Source: Hygrocybe punicea
Lineage: Eukaryota > Basidiomycota > Agaricomycetes > Agaricales > Hygrophoraceae
DNA length: 64,000 bases
NCBI GenBank assembly: GCA_963556145.1
Contig: OY744470.1
Coordinates: 4,464,001 to 4,528,000, forward strand
Direction of reading: 5' to 3'
Under the pieces are notes generated by a model, which made no database searches, was not told the DNA's origin, and was given only the letters and a program-made list of their open reading frames with translations. Numbering within the stretch: position 1 is the stretch's first letter; each line of letters begins with the position of its first letter. Made by a program: the position numbers and the translations under genes. Shown here piece by piece: positions 1 to 12,900 of the stretch.

Positions 1-1080
1 TCGCCGTCCTCGTGATCGCCGCTGAGAGAGTCCTGTATGGGTTTGGGAGGTCCATCGTTGTCGTGCATGATTACATCGTCATCAGAATGCAACAACCCCT
101 CCCATTCTGGTCCTAACAAGCCCAACTTTGCGGATTCCAGTGGCACATCATCCGACTCGGAGGAGACGGGTGGTTTAACTTCCACTGTCAATTTTTCGGA
201 TTCCGATTTCTTGGATCCGCGCGACGGCGCAATTTCGACAGCGACTGCGAGATGTCAGTGCATTATTCAGAACATCGGCATCGACGAGGACACTATGTCC
301 TTTACACCAAGCAATAACATGACCGATGATTTCGAGCTTTGTGGCGTCCGGAAGCCCACCGAACGACCAATTTGCAGAGGTTCCGCTGTGCCATGCTGGC
401 ACAGATTCGTCGTATTTCGCCAAATCTATGATGCCAGATGTCATAATCCATTTGTCTGCCAATGCGTATATATACTCACCGAGGTCCTCTGGCATGGTCT
501 CGGTGCTAACAGCGCCATGTTGAATCAATGCCGATGGAGAATGCTTGCCGACATAAAACTCTTTGAGGAGCCAATTGTCGAAAATCTTGCTTCGCCAGTC
601 ACGGGCAACCTCGTTGGCCCGTTTTGCGACCAAAACCTCTGCCCAAATTTCGTCCATGACGGTGTCGGTATACTTGAGGTAATCCCGAAGTAAATCGGTC
701 TCTTCCTTATCGTTTTTGACATAGTCCGGCGAGTAGTGGGGTGCCTTGTTGTATGCGACGGCTGCTGTCGCGTAGATGTACATATCCATTTGATAAATCA
801 ATCGACGCAGCGGTTCCTCGTATCGTTCGGGCATTTCCCGCCATAACTCGCCTCAGGCGGTGGCATCATGAGGGTGGGTCTTCAGTACATAGAGATTATG
901 AGAGAAGACGGGAACGGTGCCGGATTCCTTGTTGGGTGCCGGAATCTTCGGCGGGACCATGTACTGGATTTGGAAGATGCGATGCAGCTCCTGCAGCTTT
1001 TTGGGCGGCGCATCAGGCCAGTATTTGAAAGCCGCGGGATTGACGGCGGGAGTCAAAGTTTTGACGACTGGCAAGGACAT
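1..1080 (-). pseudogene. unrecognised gene, partial, with in-frame TGA
   Basis: The start ATG is at 1080. The frame runs to 306, a 61-nt intron (305-245, donor GTAAAG, acceptor CGCAG, CTGAC branch-like site) follows, and coding continues in a new frame from 244 off the left edge. The frame left unspliced stops soon after, while the spliced frame stays open and is Ser/Glu/Asp-rich (for example SRGSKKSESEKL). The first exon has a soluble, aromatic-rich helical look (YEEPLRRLIYQMDMYIYA). An in-frame TGA at 853-855 splits it (DATA-stop-GELWREMPERYEE). No intron of normal size removes this stop, and CGA to TGA would explain it. I recognise no domain. It could be a decayed gene or a gene with a single nonsense allele. 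Confidence is good for coding origin and low for function. Confidence 0.6.
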
Positions 1081-1089
1081 GGTAGCTGT

Positions 1090-2260
1090 AGTAGTAGAAT
1101 CTTTGTGGTGGGCGTCTGAGGGAAAAAACGAGGGGAACGGAAAATGTTGGATGTCAGGGTCGATGCCCTAGCCTATGAAGCAACTGGCCAGGTCAGATGA
1201 CCTGTCAACGACACATGTTCGGCATTGTATACATTGATCGGACACGCGGTGTACAAATAACATACAACCAAACAGATTCTGAAGTTGTGCCGTAATACAT
1301 CCTTAAAATGTCGATAAGCGCTATTTGTCATGTAGCTATACAAATATATATTGTTAACTTGTGACACGTCGAAGAGATCGAACATGCTTGATGTTAATAT
1401 ACATAATGGTATGGTCATTAACATAGACAATGGATTATCGAACGCTTGTCGAACACTCGTCGAACAGGCCGAACAGTGTTCGAAAAGTGTTCGGCAAGTC
1501 AATGCTACATCAATAAATCAAGTGGAATATATATTAACGTAGCAATGACTTGTCGAACACTGTTCGGCCTGTTCGACAAGTGTTCGACAAGTCATTGCTA
1601 CGTCAATAAATTAAGTGTAATATATATTAACGTAGCTATGGCTTGTCGAACACTTGTCGAACAGGCTGAACAGTGTTCGACAAGTGTTCGACAAGTCATT
1701 GCTACGTTAATATATATTACACTTAATTTATTGACTTGTCGAACACTTGTCGAACAGTGTTCGGCCTGTTCGACAAGTGTTCGACAAGTCATTGCTACAT
1801 TAATATATATTACACTTAATTTATTGACGTAGCAATGACTTGTCGAACACTTGTCGAACAGGCCGAACACTGTTCGACAAGAGTTCGACAAGCCATACGG
1901 ACATTGATTAACGCATCAAGATGCATATGACTAACCGAACACTTGCCGAACAGTGTTCGGCCTGTTCGACACGTGTTCGGCAGGTCGTTACATTGTTATT
2001 CATTCTAAAGACAAATATGGGCGCACAACCAACCCCTTGCCGATCCAACCGGGGGAGCGTCATTGTTGCCGTTGTCACCTGACACAAATCTGATATCATT
2101 GATAGTCAAAATGATTATCCAAACTTGATTAACTCTTCTTCTCCTTCACACTCACCATCTCACAACACATCCCGAGTTATAGAACACATACCGGTATATC
2201 ACAGTACCATTCTGAACCCCGTTGAATTTACAAACTAACATAATCTGATCTGTTAGACCT
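1090..2260. repeat. palindromic TTCGACAAG satellite cluster (core 1430-1990)
   Basis: No gene is seen here. From about 1430 to 1990 the sequence is built of copies of a near-palindrome assembled from CTTGTCGAACA and TGTTCGACAAG. The copies are separated by an AT-rich spacer (attgctacgttaatatat and similar) that appears in both orientations. Each core can fold into a hairpin around GGCC. Related cores occur at 8760-9640 and around 42920-42970. In both of those places they lie beside Helitron-derived sequence, so this cluster may mark a Helitron end or a non-autonomous derivative. The flanks 1090-1430 and 1990-2260 show nothing else. Confidence 0.75.
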
Positions 2261-2265
2261 TCAAT

Positions 2266-4084
2266 ATGCCCAAATCTCGCAAGGAAGTTGGCTACGAAGT
2301 GTGCCGCCACATCTGTCCAGGACGAAACTGCCTCTCGATGCAGACGCAAACTATCCTCTGGAAAAGGGAAGGAAGTTCCTGTCAGCACCATTGTGGATCC
2401 GCAAGCAAGCATCCAAATTGCATCGCATCCGGTACCTGTCCTCTATCCAGCTGTATTGGATGGAAGGGCGCAGAAAATTCCATAGGTGTTCGAAATGCTA
2501 CTGAAGAGGAACTTGCGTTGTTGCCATCGACGGCGTCCAATACACCAGATCCCACTTCCGATGTGGAGATGGAGGATGCAGCCATGAGCACGATTACACA
2601 GTCCGTCAGGACCGATCCCGTTTTCCACATAATCTTTGTTCTTGATCCCACCACCCGTATTACAAGCAAAGCCGCTGCAACCAATGATCTTGCATTCGTC
2701 AACATTACGATTTCACAAGACGAGTACAAAACCGTCTCGCACCTCGATGGTTATATTCACAATCTCAAGGCGCACAAGACGCGATATTTCGTTTGCATGC
2801 AGGAATGGGTTTGTATATTTTAAAAATGTATGGAGAATTATCGCTAAAGAATACTTTCCAATTCCAGGTTTATGTTGCTATGCGAATGCACCACTGGCAG
2901 TGTGACGAGCCCAACAGTGCAATACGCCGCTTCAATGTTGAATACATGTTTTGGCCGGAGTTTGCTCATGCCATGCTCAACTCACCGGGGTCGAACATAA
3001 CATGGAATAAGTTCAAATCCACCGATTGCGTATTTGGTGGTGTGGACATGGGAATGTCCTATATGTAAGCGTGTCAAACATTTTTGTCGAGTTTCCTTTC
3101 TTTTTAATTTGGTTAATTCGAATGTCATCTATAGTGGTAATCAATATGGTATAACGGTCGAAAACGTGTCGACATTCTTGGCTGGAATTGACCAGCTGTG
3201 TCGAACGATTCAGGTGTGGCCACCACCGAAACAAATGAACACCGTGCATTCGAAATGGACGCAGATGCAAAACTTGCTCCATGTCGCATTGTCAAGGACG
3301 CACACGATGCGACCACAATCAAGGCTGCTGAAGGACGGTGAACCATTTCCACCAAACATTGTTTTGAAGCGAACGCATAGTGACACCGGTCACCATGTGT
3401 TGTTCCCGGGCGATCCAAGGCGGAATTGGGACTATATGCGCCTGAACTGTGAGGTCCCCGGTTCACGTTGGTTCAGTCAAACCTATGTTGAGCCGCTGGC
3501 CAAGATCGGAGAATGGCGAGTGTTTTTGTTAGGTGGAAGGGACATTTACACGGTCCATACGCATTACAACAAAGAGAGCAAATCATGGAGGTGGGATATT
3601 GTGATGACCTTCTATACGTTAGAGGAATTGAGGTAGGCAGATGCCCTCCGTCTCGCATTACATGTTCACGAGTTTTTGGCATTTTCCAAGATCGTTCCAA
3701 GCACAGGGAATGCTCATGAAGACCGATGTTTGCAATCCGGATCACGGCTCCATTGCAATTTGAGATCAAGCAAGACAGCAATTCTTCGGCTTCGTACGAG
3801 ACACCTACGAGGGGCTGTATGCCATAGAGTCGACGTTGATTGGTGGGAAACCTTCAATGAGTGTATTCTGTCGCATGGACATTTCGCTCATTGTTGATTC
3901 AAACACCAACAATGTCAATTACTTTGTGAACAAGATCGAACGGTATCACACCTGCAGCTTGTGGTCCAACATGAAGCAAGGCGCGAAATCCGCTCGGGCA
4001 CCAATCGGATCTTTTGCGGACACATTTTCGGCGGTATTTTATAAATGGCTTGTAGACATTACAAATGCATACTCATATTTTTGA
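2266..4084 (+). pseudogene. probable ATP-grasp-like enzyme gene with in-frame TGA
   Basis: Exons after about 2500 are clear: to 2811, intron 2812-2868 (ending TTCCAG), 2869-3065, intron to 3134, 3135-3632, intron 3633-3690 (donor GTAGGC), and 3691-4084. The 5' part before about 2490 changes frame and its start is uncertain; ATG 2266 is the first candidate. The central exon holds VLKRTHSDTGHH, then a W..QTYV segment and GEWRVFLLGGRDIYTVHT. The last exon holds VFCRMDISLI and YFVNKIER. This order (Lys-containing strand, GEWR strand, R-x-D, then N-x-I) resembles ATP-grasp ligases, but the usual N-E-I is N-K-I here. An in-frame TGA at 3761-3763 (AI-stop-DQARQQFF) fits CGA to TGA. The gene ends 175 bp from the end of the convergent gene X1. 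The ATP-grasp assignment is inference from motif order. Confidence 0.55.
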
Positions 4085-4259
4085 ACTTCACTTGTACATT
4101 AGTCAACTTTAAATGTCACAAATCGGATCTCATGTCTGAGAGGCACGAAACGCTTTGATTTCAATGATAGGTACATTACAAATTCAAGGCAACATAAAGA
4201 GAATTGGCAATAGGCCACGCTGCATGGCACACTAGTTTCATGACGAGAAAGACGACAAG

Positions 4260-6280
4260 TTAATGAGAGACGCCCAATACCATCACCCACTGCACATTTA
4301 GGGAAATACTCTTCAACAAATCATCAGAGCGTTTGAAGGTATTGATCGTGTGGCCGACCACAACGCACGATTCTGCAGGAACATCGCCTGGAAAGTGGGG
4401 GAGTTTCTGAAGTATTTTGAGGGTGTCGGTAAAGTCCGTTTTAACTTTCCGGGCATCACAGATTGGGACTATGAATACAGGCATCAAAAACGAAACCAAG
4501 GACATTGTGTGAGAGAGAATAAAACTAACCAATGTCATGGAATGACAGCGCAGTCTTTTGGTAAGATGGAGCGGGACGTTGAGTAAAAGGACTAGACTGC
4601 ACGAATTTCGAAGAGGAAGCTTCTATTGAATATGAGTAAGGATTCATAACAGAGCATTGAATGTATACTCACTGCTAGGAGATGCATCCATCCCACTTGC
4701 CGCTGTCGTCGAGAAGGACAGAAAGTCCTTATATAGTTGTGCACGAAATTCCGCCTCACCAGTGACCATTCCAATGGCGCCAACATACCGCTCCCATTCT
4801 CCTGAGAGTAAAGCCCCTTGGATGACTTTGATCGGTTTCGTGTTCCCACCAACTTTTGGCTCATCAAGGAAGCATGAATCGACTAGAATGACAGAAGTGA
4901 AGATCGTTGGGATGGCACCAGCAACGGAGTGGAAGAAACTACGCCCAAATGCTCCAGTAGAGATATTGGCGGGATCGTCACGAGAAAGATTCGAGTACTT
5001 GCCAGATTGAACAAAGGTCACTGCGGAGAACAGCAAACTGTTATGCGATGTGAATTGTCTTTAACCATAAAGTCCTAGCTGACAGCTTACTTTTGGTTGA
5101 CCTTGCGAATGTTGCTGATAACATCGCTGTACTGAGGATTGCCATTCCCTATAGCACTAGACCAGGATACCATGGCCGCGGCCCTATTCAATATTAAGCA
5201 TTGCTTAAGAAGATAAAACCGAATAGTTACTTAATGTTGACACAGTCCTTATATGTATCGACCAACTGAGGGTCTCTTGTACCAATGTCGGACTCATCCG
5301 TGTTTGGAGAGCGTATGCTAAGCAAGGACATCAATTAAAAAAATAATAGACAGATGTAATGTACCTGGTGATTTGGTTTTGTGCATATGTCACAGCTCCA
5401 TCATTGCTACTGGAAACATTGTCGTCACTGACATCATGAAGACGGGTAGTCTTTGTGACTTTGGAGGAAATCGCCTTCATGGTTTTGATGGATGTATCAG
5501 AGTTGCTGATCATTTATTAATATATGAAGGACAAGAATCATATGAAGTATCATACCGAAGACCATTATCTGCATTTGATTTCTTAGAACCGAATTCGAGT
5601 TTTGCGATAGGCCTACGACATGTCTAACATATGACCAATTATTCAATTTCCAACTCACATGAATGTTTCGTCGCTGTCGTCATCCTCATCATGTAATTGA
5701 TGCTGGTTTGACTTTGTCTTCTTCGATGGAGAAGAGAATTTACTATGTAAAGCGATTAAAGAATACACAAATATAAAAGACATTATTTAGAGCTACTGAC
5801 CTGTCTTCGTCTTCCTCTGAAGCATGCCGCCTTTTACCGCTGAATATAAAGAATATTAGTTTGCATGAACAGTATAAATTGAACTTGCAAACCTTGCTCT
5901 ATTGGTGGTCTTCCTGGACCGCCTATATTACTGAAGTAAATCACTAGTATCTGAAAATACAATTCATGAGACACACCTCATAGACGAGACGGGTTTGGCA
6001 ATGCTAGCGACGCTATGAACACTAATAACGTCTTCGTCTTCGGAGTTGGCAATACTACTGGGTGGTTTAGTCATGGTGGATGAATCAGAATATTGGAATA
6101 AACACGTACACTTCATCATCAACAGGCTTGGTGGTGGTGACCTTCTTACCCTTCCTAGAAACAACAGTATGACCTTTATTCAGAACGAGCAGCAATACAT
6201 GAAAATAAATATACATACGAAATGGCGCTTGATCGAGCTTTGGACTGAGTCTTCACATTCACAGACTTCTTAGGGGCCAT
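4260..6280 (-). CDS. gene X1, unrecognised, paralogue of X2 (32074-33900)
   Basis: The start ATG is at 6280 (MAPKKSVNVKTQSKARSS) and the stop is at 4260. The gene has many short exons. The first intron runs to TTTCTAG and the second uses donor GTACGT, giving SKGKKVTTTKPVDDE then an acidic SIANSEDEDVISV stretch. The basic, Ser-rich N-terminus suggests a nuclear protein with a disordered head. Conserved C-terminal blocks are FTSVILVDS, EWERYVGAIGMV, EFRAQL and SLNVQWVMVLG. The same blocks occur in order in X2. I know of no domain name for them. X1 is convergent with the ATP-grasp-like gene (175 bp between stops) and divergent from Y1 (903 bp between starts). Internal exon borders between 5050 and 5960 are not resolved. 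Coding status is supported by the second copy, and function is unknown. Confidence 0.65.
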
Positions 6281-7183
6281 TGCAAAGATAAGGGCTTTAG
6301 GGCGAGGAATGAATCTGTGCAAGATATCGTAGATGAATGAAGGGTCGGATGTGGACGATACCATTGCGCTCTCATCGCTATTTAAGTACACTGAGACAGA
6401 TCGAATACAATAAAGAACTCGTTTATGGAGATCACACCGGCAGGTATGAAAACTACATCTGTTGATGGTTTGAAGGAGAACTATTCGGATCATAGCGCCA
6501 TAAAAATGAAAAGAATCAAGGACATTCCCCATGATGTAGAACCCATGATTGACCAGCTGTTACGCTCAGCATCATCCAACAACATGGATATGGATTACTG
6601 GTATGGAGAATAATCAAACACTAAGTCTAATTAGGATTTTGGAATGTAGAACAGCTGTCACCACATGGAACTGATCATAAGATCATAACACAGCCAAATC
6701 GGAAATAGAAGTTTATGTGACATATTTACTCATTTCCAAACAAATACAAACATCGGATCAACTATACTGACAGTTGCATCGGAAACAAATCATTCTGAAT
6801 GGATAGGGGTTTCCTTTTAATGCTGTACAATAAGGAGGTCAAGCATTACAATAGCTGTCGATGTATATCCTGTCCTATAAAATGGAGAAAAACAATAAGA
6901 ATCTATTGAGAAGATCTGCAACACAAGAATGCAAACACCATACAGACATCACAAGTTCATGGAGGATGAACATGATGCACTGCCATAATCTCGATGATGA
7001 TCGAAAACGATTCATGATAAAACAGTCGAAAATTGCGTTTGAATTATAAATCCCACTTCCACTTTGCAAATGGACACCTATTACGATTTCAAAAGCGCAT
7101 GTCAGTCCATATACCACTGAAGGCATTCATACATTTAACTCTACTTTACAGCTGAACATTTAAGTAATCTCATATCGACACGG
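6281..7183. promoter_or_regulatory. shared intergenic region between divergent X1 and Y1
   Basis: This stretch of about 900 bp separates the two divergent start codons. It is AT-rich and only short unremarkable open frames are present. No repeat was seen. It probably carries both promoters, because the paralogous pair X2/Y2 has a gap of almost the same size (939 bp). No specific promoter element could be identified. Confidence 0.4.
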
Positions 7184-8245
7184 ATGGACAATGATGACAG
7201 TCAACTCGCCAATGCTACAAATGTATGTTCAAATTTTACGATGTATGCTGTGTTTCTTTACATTTGCAGATTTCGAATATCAATGTAGTTCATAATGACT
7301 CACCAAATTGCTGGAAACTTACACGGCCGAGTACTGATACCACCGAGCATGAAGAACTTGTCTTAAGCTTACAGGCAATATTGGTGGCCAAAGACCTACC
7401 ACCAATCACCAGCAGGTATATTGTTCCATCACATAAATCGTAAACAATTGATATACATATATTTTCCAGACCACCCGAACGTCGAACACCATTTCTTCGT
7501 CAGAGCATCCTTATAGCAGGTCTCAACATACCACTGTTCGAATCGTACCTTGACAACCTCCGCATCTTACATCAGAAACTGGCCCGTACTTTCCCAGAAC
7601 GTGCAATGCTGGACTTCACGTCATCCACCTATATCGAATACACTGCATTATCTATTGGCACCCGATACTTCACCGATCGCCGACATGACAATGTTTCATA
7701 CCATATTCCATTCGAACACAACGTCGATCCCAAAGGTATCCTGTCATCCATGAGCAATACTCGATACTTCCATGGGACGGATAATGAGGTCCTTTATTTC
7801 AAGTTAACATCAGACGGAGGCCGGCATTGGTGAGTGCTCAGCACAACAATAGTTTGACCATTGATAATGATATAGATGACAGCTTTGTACCTGCCAGTCC
7901 AACTTGCTTCAGGATTGGTGACATTGTAGAAGTCCAGATGATGGTATCGGCGGTTTCAGTCAAGAACGACAAATTTAAGATGATACTCAATCTGCGCTCA
8001 TTAGCACTGGTCAACAGCGAGTTTACCGAGGTACCAGACATATCTAATAATTCAATTAATAATAACTAATGTACATCCAGAATGCGACGATAGGTTGAAC
8101 GAAGGCACCTCATCCTGCTCTCAATACTATGACCAGGATTAATATCAAACGTAATGTGGGTTATGTCCAGTTGACAGACGATGGTGAAGATGTCATAGAA
8201 ACCCGAAGACGTTTGACCAACCTGAGGATGAATGAAGCCGATTAA
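7184..8245 (+). CDS. gene Y1, unrecognised, paralogue of Y2 (34840-36007)
   Basis: A five-exon model fits well: 7184-7222, 7270-7415, 7470-7829, 7883-8030 and 8105-8245, with phases consistent throughout. If the last intron ended at the better-looking CAG (8080), a TGA would follow at once, so the AAG at 8104 was chosen. Blocks shared with Y2 are FLRQSILIAGLN, TRYFHGTDNEVLYF, the C-terminal strand-rich unit FRIGDIVEVQMMVSAV, LRSLALVNSEF, and a basic KRNVGY tail. The 'G-D-I-V-E-V-Q' strand followed by a second strand-rich unit has the look of a small beta-barrel, but I cannot assign a family. Y1 starts 903 bp from X1 and points away from it. Confidence 0.65.
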
Positions 8246-8755
8246 TATCTATTATAATTACGTTGTACAGTTACATATGAACATCAATTTTATATAATAT
8301 TATGTTCTGCAATACGTTCACAAGTGAAATAACAACGCAAATAGTTTCATAAAGTGACTGGATATCTGAGTATCATTTAATCGTAAAAAGTCGTCATCAT
8401 TTTCCTGTGAATATAACTATTCAAACCGATATGGTATTTCTCATTCAATGGTCCGGCCTAACATGCATGGACATTTGCTCAGTACCTTTCAAAAACCTAG
8501 AATTAATTGATAAATGTATGTATTGTACACACATATCATATAAAATTTATATTGTTGTGTAGTAAGAATGGGTTACTTGGATTACATATGGAAAATTTAC
8601 TGAACACTTTGTTGAACAATATTGGACCCATGTAGCTACATCACAAAAACATCCGATATACTGCACTTAGATCTTGCCTTTCCACTGCCAGACATCCGAT
8701 ATACTGCACATACCATTGGCTGTGCAATGGCAGTACCCCTGATTAAAACCGAGAC
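8246..8755. other. AT-rich spacer, no feature seen
   Basis: AT-rich sequence between the end of Y1 and the satellite array. No open frame or repeat worth reporting was seen. The sequence from about 8620 (a repeated catccgatatactgca) begins to look like the array that follows. Confidence 0.4.
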
Positions 8756-8759
8756 ACTT

Positions 8760-9640
8760 GTCGAACACTTTGTTGAACACTGTTGAACGGTTTTTCGGCC
8801 TGTTCAACAGGTGTTGAACAAGTGTATCATTAATAATACAATGTGCATTGTAAATCTAGCTACACCTTATATAATGTACGTAACTTTATTTATGCAAATG
8901 TAATGCTTCAGATGAAGCCTGGAACACTTGTCGAACAGCTTGTCGAACACTGTTTGGCCTGTTCGACAAGTGTTCGACAAGTCCATCATTAATAAACTCA
9001 ATGTGCATTGTAAATATATCACCTCATATGATGTATATAAAGTACGTACCATTATTTATGTCATTGTAATGCTTCAAATTAAAGCTTGGACACTTGTAGA
9101 GTGGCTTGTTGAACACTGTTTGGCCTGTTCGACAAGTGTTTGACAAGTCCATCATTAATAAACTCAATGTGCATTGTAAATATATCTACACCTCATATGA
9201 TGTATATAAAGTACGTACCATTATTTATGTCATTGTAATGCTTCAAATTAAAGCTTGGACACTTGTAGAGTGGCTTGTCGAACACTGTTCGGCCTGTTCG
9301 ACAAGTGTTCAACTAGTCCATCATTAATAAACTCAATGTGCATTGTAAATATATCTACACCTCATATAATGTATATACAGTATGTACCATTATTTATGTC
9401 ATTGTAATGCTTCAGATTGAAGCTTGGCCACTTGTTGAACACCTGGTTGAACACTGTTCGGCCTGTTCGTCAAGTGTTCGACGTGTCCATCATTAATAAA
9501 TTCAATGTGCATTTTAAATCTAGCTACACCTCATATAATGTACATACCTTTATTTATGCAATGGTAACACTTCAGATTGAAGCTTGAACACTCGTTGAAC
9601 ACCTTGTTGAACACTGTTCACCGTATCTGACCAGTGTCCG
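8760..9640. repeat. tandem array, ~170-bp units with palindromic TTCGACAAG core
   Basis: About five units of roughly 165-170 bp lie head to tail. Each has the core cttgtcgaacactgttcggc...ctgttcgacaag, then a spacer with ccatcattaataaactcaa, tgtgcattgtaaat and attatttatgtcattgtaat. The core spacing from 9121 to 9291 and from 9291 to 9459 is nearly constant. The core is the same palindrome as at 1430-1990, but the spacer differs. The array abuts the 3' side of Helitron 1. The outermost units are the most diverged. Confidence 0.8.
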
Positions 9641-9932
9641 ATGTTCCTCCTGTAAATAATTCTAATACATATTGCACAATATATGTATTTGTAGACACAT
9701 TTGATGTATGGTTGTCAATTACACTGGCAGTTCCTCAGAATACAGCTGGGACACTGGTTGAACCCGTCACAGAGCAATGTTCAGCGCCTTCCACTCATGT
9801 TAATTTGTAGTATTACTTATTCCCAATTTGGAGCCTGTGATCCGGCTGCCTTATTGTACTTTCTGATTGGGACAACAACTTCTCACAGTCAGCTCCGCCC
9901 AGTCACACGGTTTCATAATTATTCCCAGGGCT

Positions 9933-12900
9933 TCAAAATTGTTCCCACAGTTTCAAAAAATTGTTCCCACGGCTTGGCAAATTAGAGTGTGACCCTGAGT
10001 TTGAGAATCCACCGTATAGAACGATTCCCTTATAGGGACTCGTAACTGTCTTGGTGTTTTTCACAATCGGAACAACATTGTCTGGCAGAGAAGGAATCTG
10101 CACAAGCTTTGGTGGATTCAGAAGCTCAACGAACACTTTGTCCAGTACACGCTTTCCATGATCAGCTTTTGATGACTGCCAACCAACAACAAATCCTTCT
10201 TGTCCCTTGGTAATGCAAAGTTCAGTTGCATCATGGTTTCTAAGCATGACTGGCATTCCAACACACAAGGATAATTTACCAGCAAAATTTTCTGTTCCAC
10301 CATGGTGCACCTTCCATATTTCTCTTTGAGTATCAAAGTCTATCTCACCAGATTCATGAAGTGCTTTTGATTTGCCTTTTGATTTATTTCTTATAGATGC
10401 ATCCTTTTCCTTTCCCCATCTATCAATAGAATAAAAGTTGATTAATTTCTGGTTTGTGTCTTTTGCAAATCTTTCACAGCCAAGCAAATTGATCTGATCC
10501 TTTTGAGAGTGAATGCCGCAGATGATTGGGACATTTCTGAAATTCTTAGAGGCAACATTAGGTTGATCAGGTCTTTTTCCTGCAATCCGACTTCTCAAAA
10601 ATATAATGTCATTTGGAGTACACTTTCCATATCGCATATTGACCAATGCAGTTCTGAACTTTGCATCTTGGGGAGTTTGAGTCTTTTGTCTCATGTTTTC
10701 TCTGAGAATAACAACTGTGGTTACCTGATGCCAAAGCGCTTTGCCAACAGCGGTTTCCTGAGCATATGGTGTTAATCCAGAATGTGCTTGTGTACCAACT
10801 GTTCCACTATACAATGCTGATCCTCCAACAGGTGGCAATTGTGCAAAGTCTCCAGCAAATATCATGTTTATCCCACCAAATGGCAGGTCATGAATGTTTG
10901 TTGCTTTAGCAAGTTTGGCACTGATTTTATACAAGTCATGGCAAGATATCATTGAAACCTCATCAATGAATATGTAGTCAACTCCTTCTAATCTGCCCTT
11001 GAGCTGAGCAATGTTGGTGGCTTCATTTTTGCCAGACGAGTTTGGATTAATGCCTAAGAAGTAATGATATGTGGAACCATTCTGTAATGCAGCCGATGTT
11101 CCAGTTGGACCAAGGATAACAAATTTGTAAGACTCATTTGCAGCTTTAAAAAAATCAACAACAGCTTTGATCACTTGTGATTTTCCAGTACCAGCCATGC
11201 CTCTAATATGCATTTTTAGTTGTTCACTACATGATGAAGCATGATTTGCAATAATTCTAAATGCCCTATCTTGTTCTGTATTCAAGTGAAATGTTTGAAC
11301 AGTAGTGTCAATCAACAGCTGTCTGTGTGCATTCTCTGCTTTGAAATTGTGCATAAAGTATGACTGGTCAACAACCATCACATTATTTTCATTGGGGTCT
11401 GAATATTGTTTGCCATGTTTATGTGACTTTGAAGGAATATTCTGGTTACGTTCTTCAAGAATTTGTTGTCTTTTGTCTTGAACTGCAGATTTCCATTGAG
11501 ATGCTGACTTATGCACTTCCACATCAAGTGGATTTATGTTCACTGCTACATTGCCTTCTGGACAGGCATCTAACCAACCCACGTTTCTAACAACATTTTC
11601 TGTAGATTCCATTTGTGCTTTGATCAATCTGCCATGACTTCCAAGGTCAGTGTATTTGTTTAGATGATATTCTCCATCTTGACCATCTTGACCATCTGCT
11701 GCATAATCTATGTCTTCACCATTTTGACCATAGTCATCATCCAGATGTGATATCATGTCTCCAGTCATAAACTGTGGGCATGTGCCATCTGGTAACATTT
11801 CACCCTTCTTGAGTTGTGCTGAAAAGTCATCTCTGGCATCATTGCATTCATATCTCAAATTAAAATGGTCCATTATTTGTATTTGTCTTTTGGTAAATTC
11901 GTGAGTGTCAAATGCTTCATCTCAAGATTGGTCCTCTAATTTCAAGTCATGACCGGATCTCCATGGTTTAAACAAGGTTAACATGGTTGTGCAATAATAT
12001 TCTCTATCTCCTCTGTCACGTCTGGGAAGTGAACCACCGATGAAATTTGGAACCAAATGATATTGTTCATGGAAGTTGATGCAATGTGTTTCATAAAGTG
12101 GATGATCTTGCAGGAACAATACGTGTTCTACATTGTCAGAATGCATACTGTCTGTTTCATCTGTGTAATCATCATTGTCTTGATCAAATAATATGTTATC
12201 CTTATCAATATTGAGATCATCAGAATCAACATCGGTTTCAGAATGAGTAGTAGTTGGTGCTCCAAAAAAACAAGCATTAGCTGAATCTTGTAATGCTGGC
12301 TCTAAAAGTAATTCATCTTCACTGTGAATTTCATCGTGAACTATTTTTCTTTCGATTTTAACTTTTTTGGCACATTGAATCCATTCATATAGATTGACAT
12401 CCTCAAACATTTGAGGTCTGTAAATGTAATCATGCACCATTGATGTTCCAACAAAAGTGCCTTGCTGATTTCAGAGGACTACTCTGTCTGGCTCACTTGA
12501 CATTTCCGTATCACCATCTGTTTTCCAAGCATTCAACACTTCTCTGACATAATTTTTCCAATACACAGGAATAAACTTGTGGCTGGTGTAATGATCAGGA
12601 TTCCCCAGCAAATATAGAGCTGACATGGGTCCACCTATTTCCAGTTTGGCTGTTAATGTATTGATAATTTGTGTTATTAATTTTCTAGCTTTTTCTTTTC
12701 TCTGCATTGACCCACTAAGCATCTCAGAATTTCTGTCAAATACACTTCTGATAGTATCAAATATGCTATAAGTTTTCAGCCCTGGTTTGGTTATATAGTC
12801 AGATATGTATGCCAAAATGGCCTTGATAGCTGTGCCAGATAGAAGACTTGTGATATCAGTGTTGCAATGTAATAGAAATGTTACAAGTGGGGTTAATGTG

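Noticed and set aside
8030..8104. TGA at 8096-8098 in Y1 as another CGA lesion
   Set aside because: If the last intron ends at the AAG at 8104 instead of the CAG at 8080, the stop is removed and the frame joins the conserved basic tail, so it is not counted as a lesion.
11922..12473. The two TGA stops in Helitron 1 counted as CGA decay
   Set aside because: Helitron 2 has Trp and His at these places, so they are not clear Arg codons. They were left out of the CGA list.
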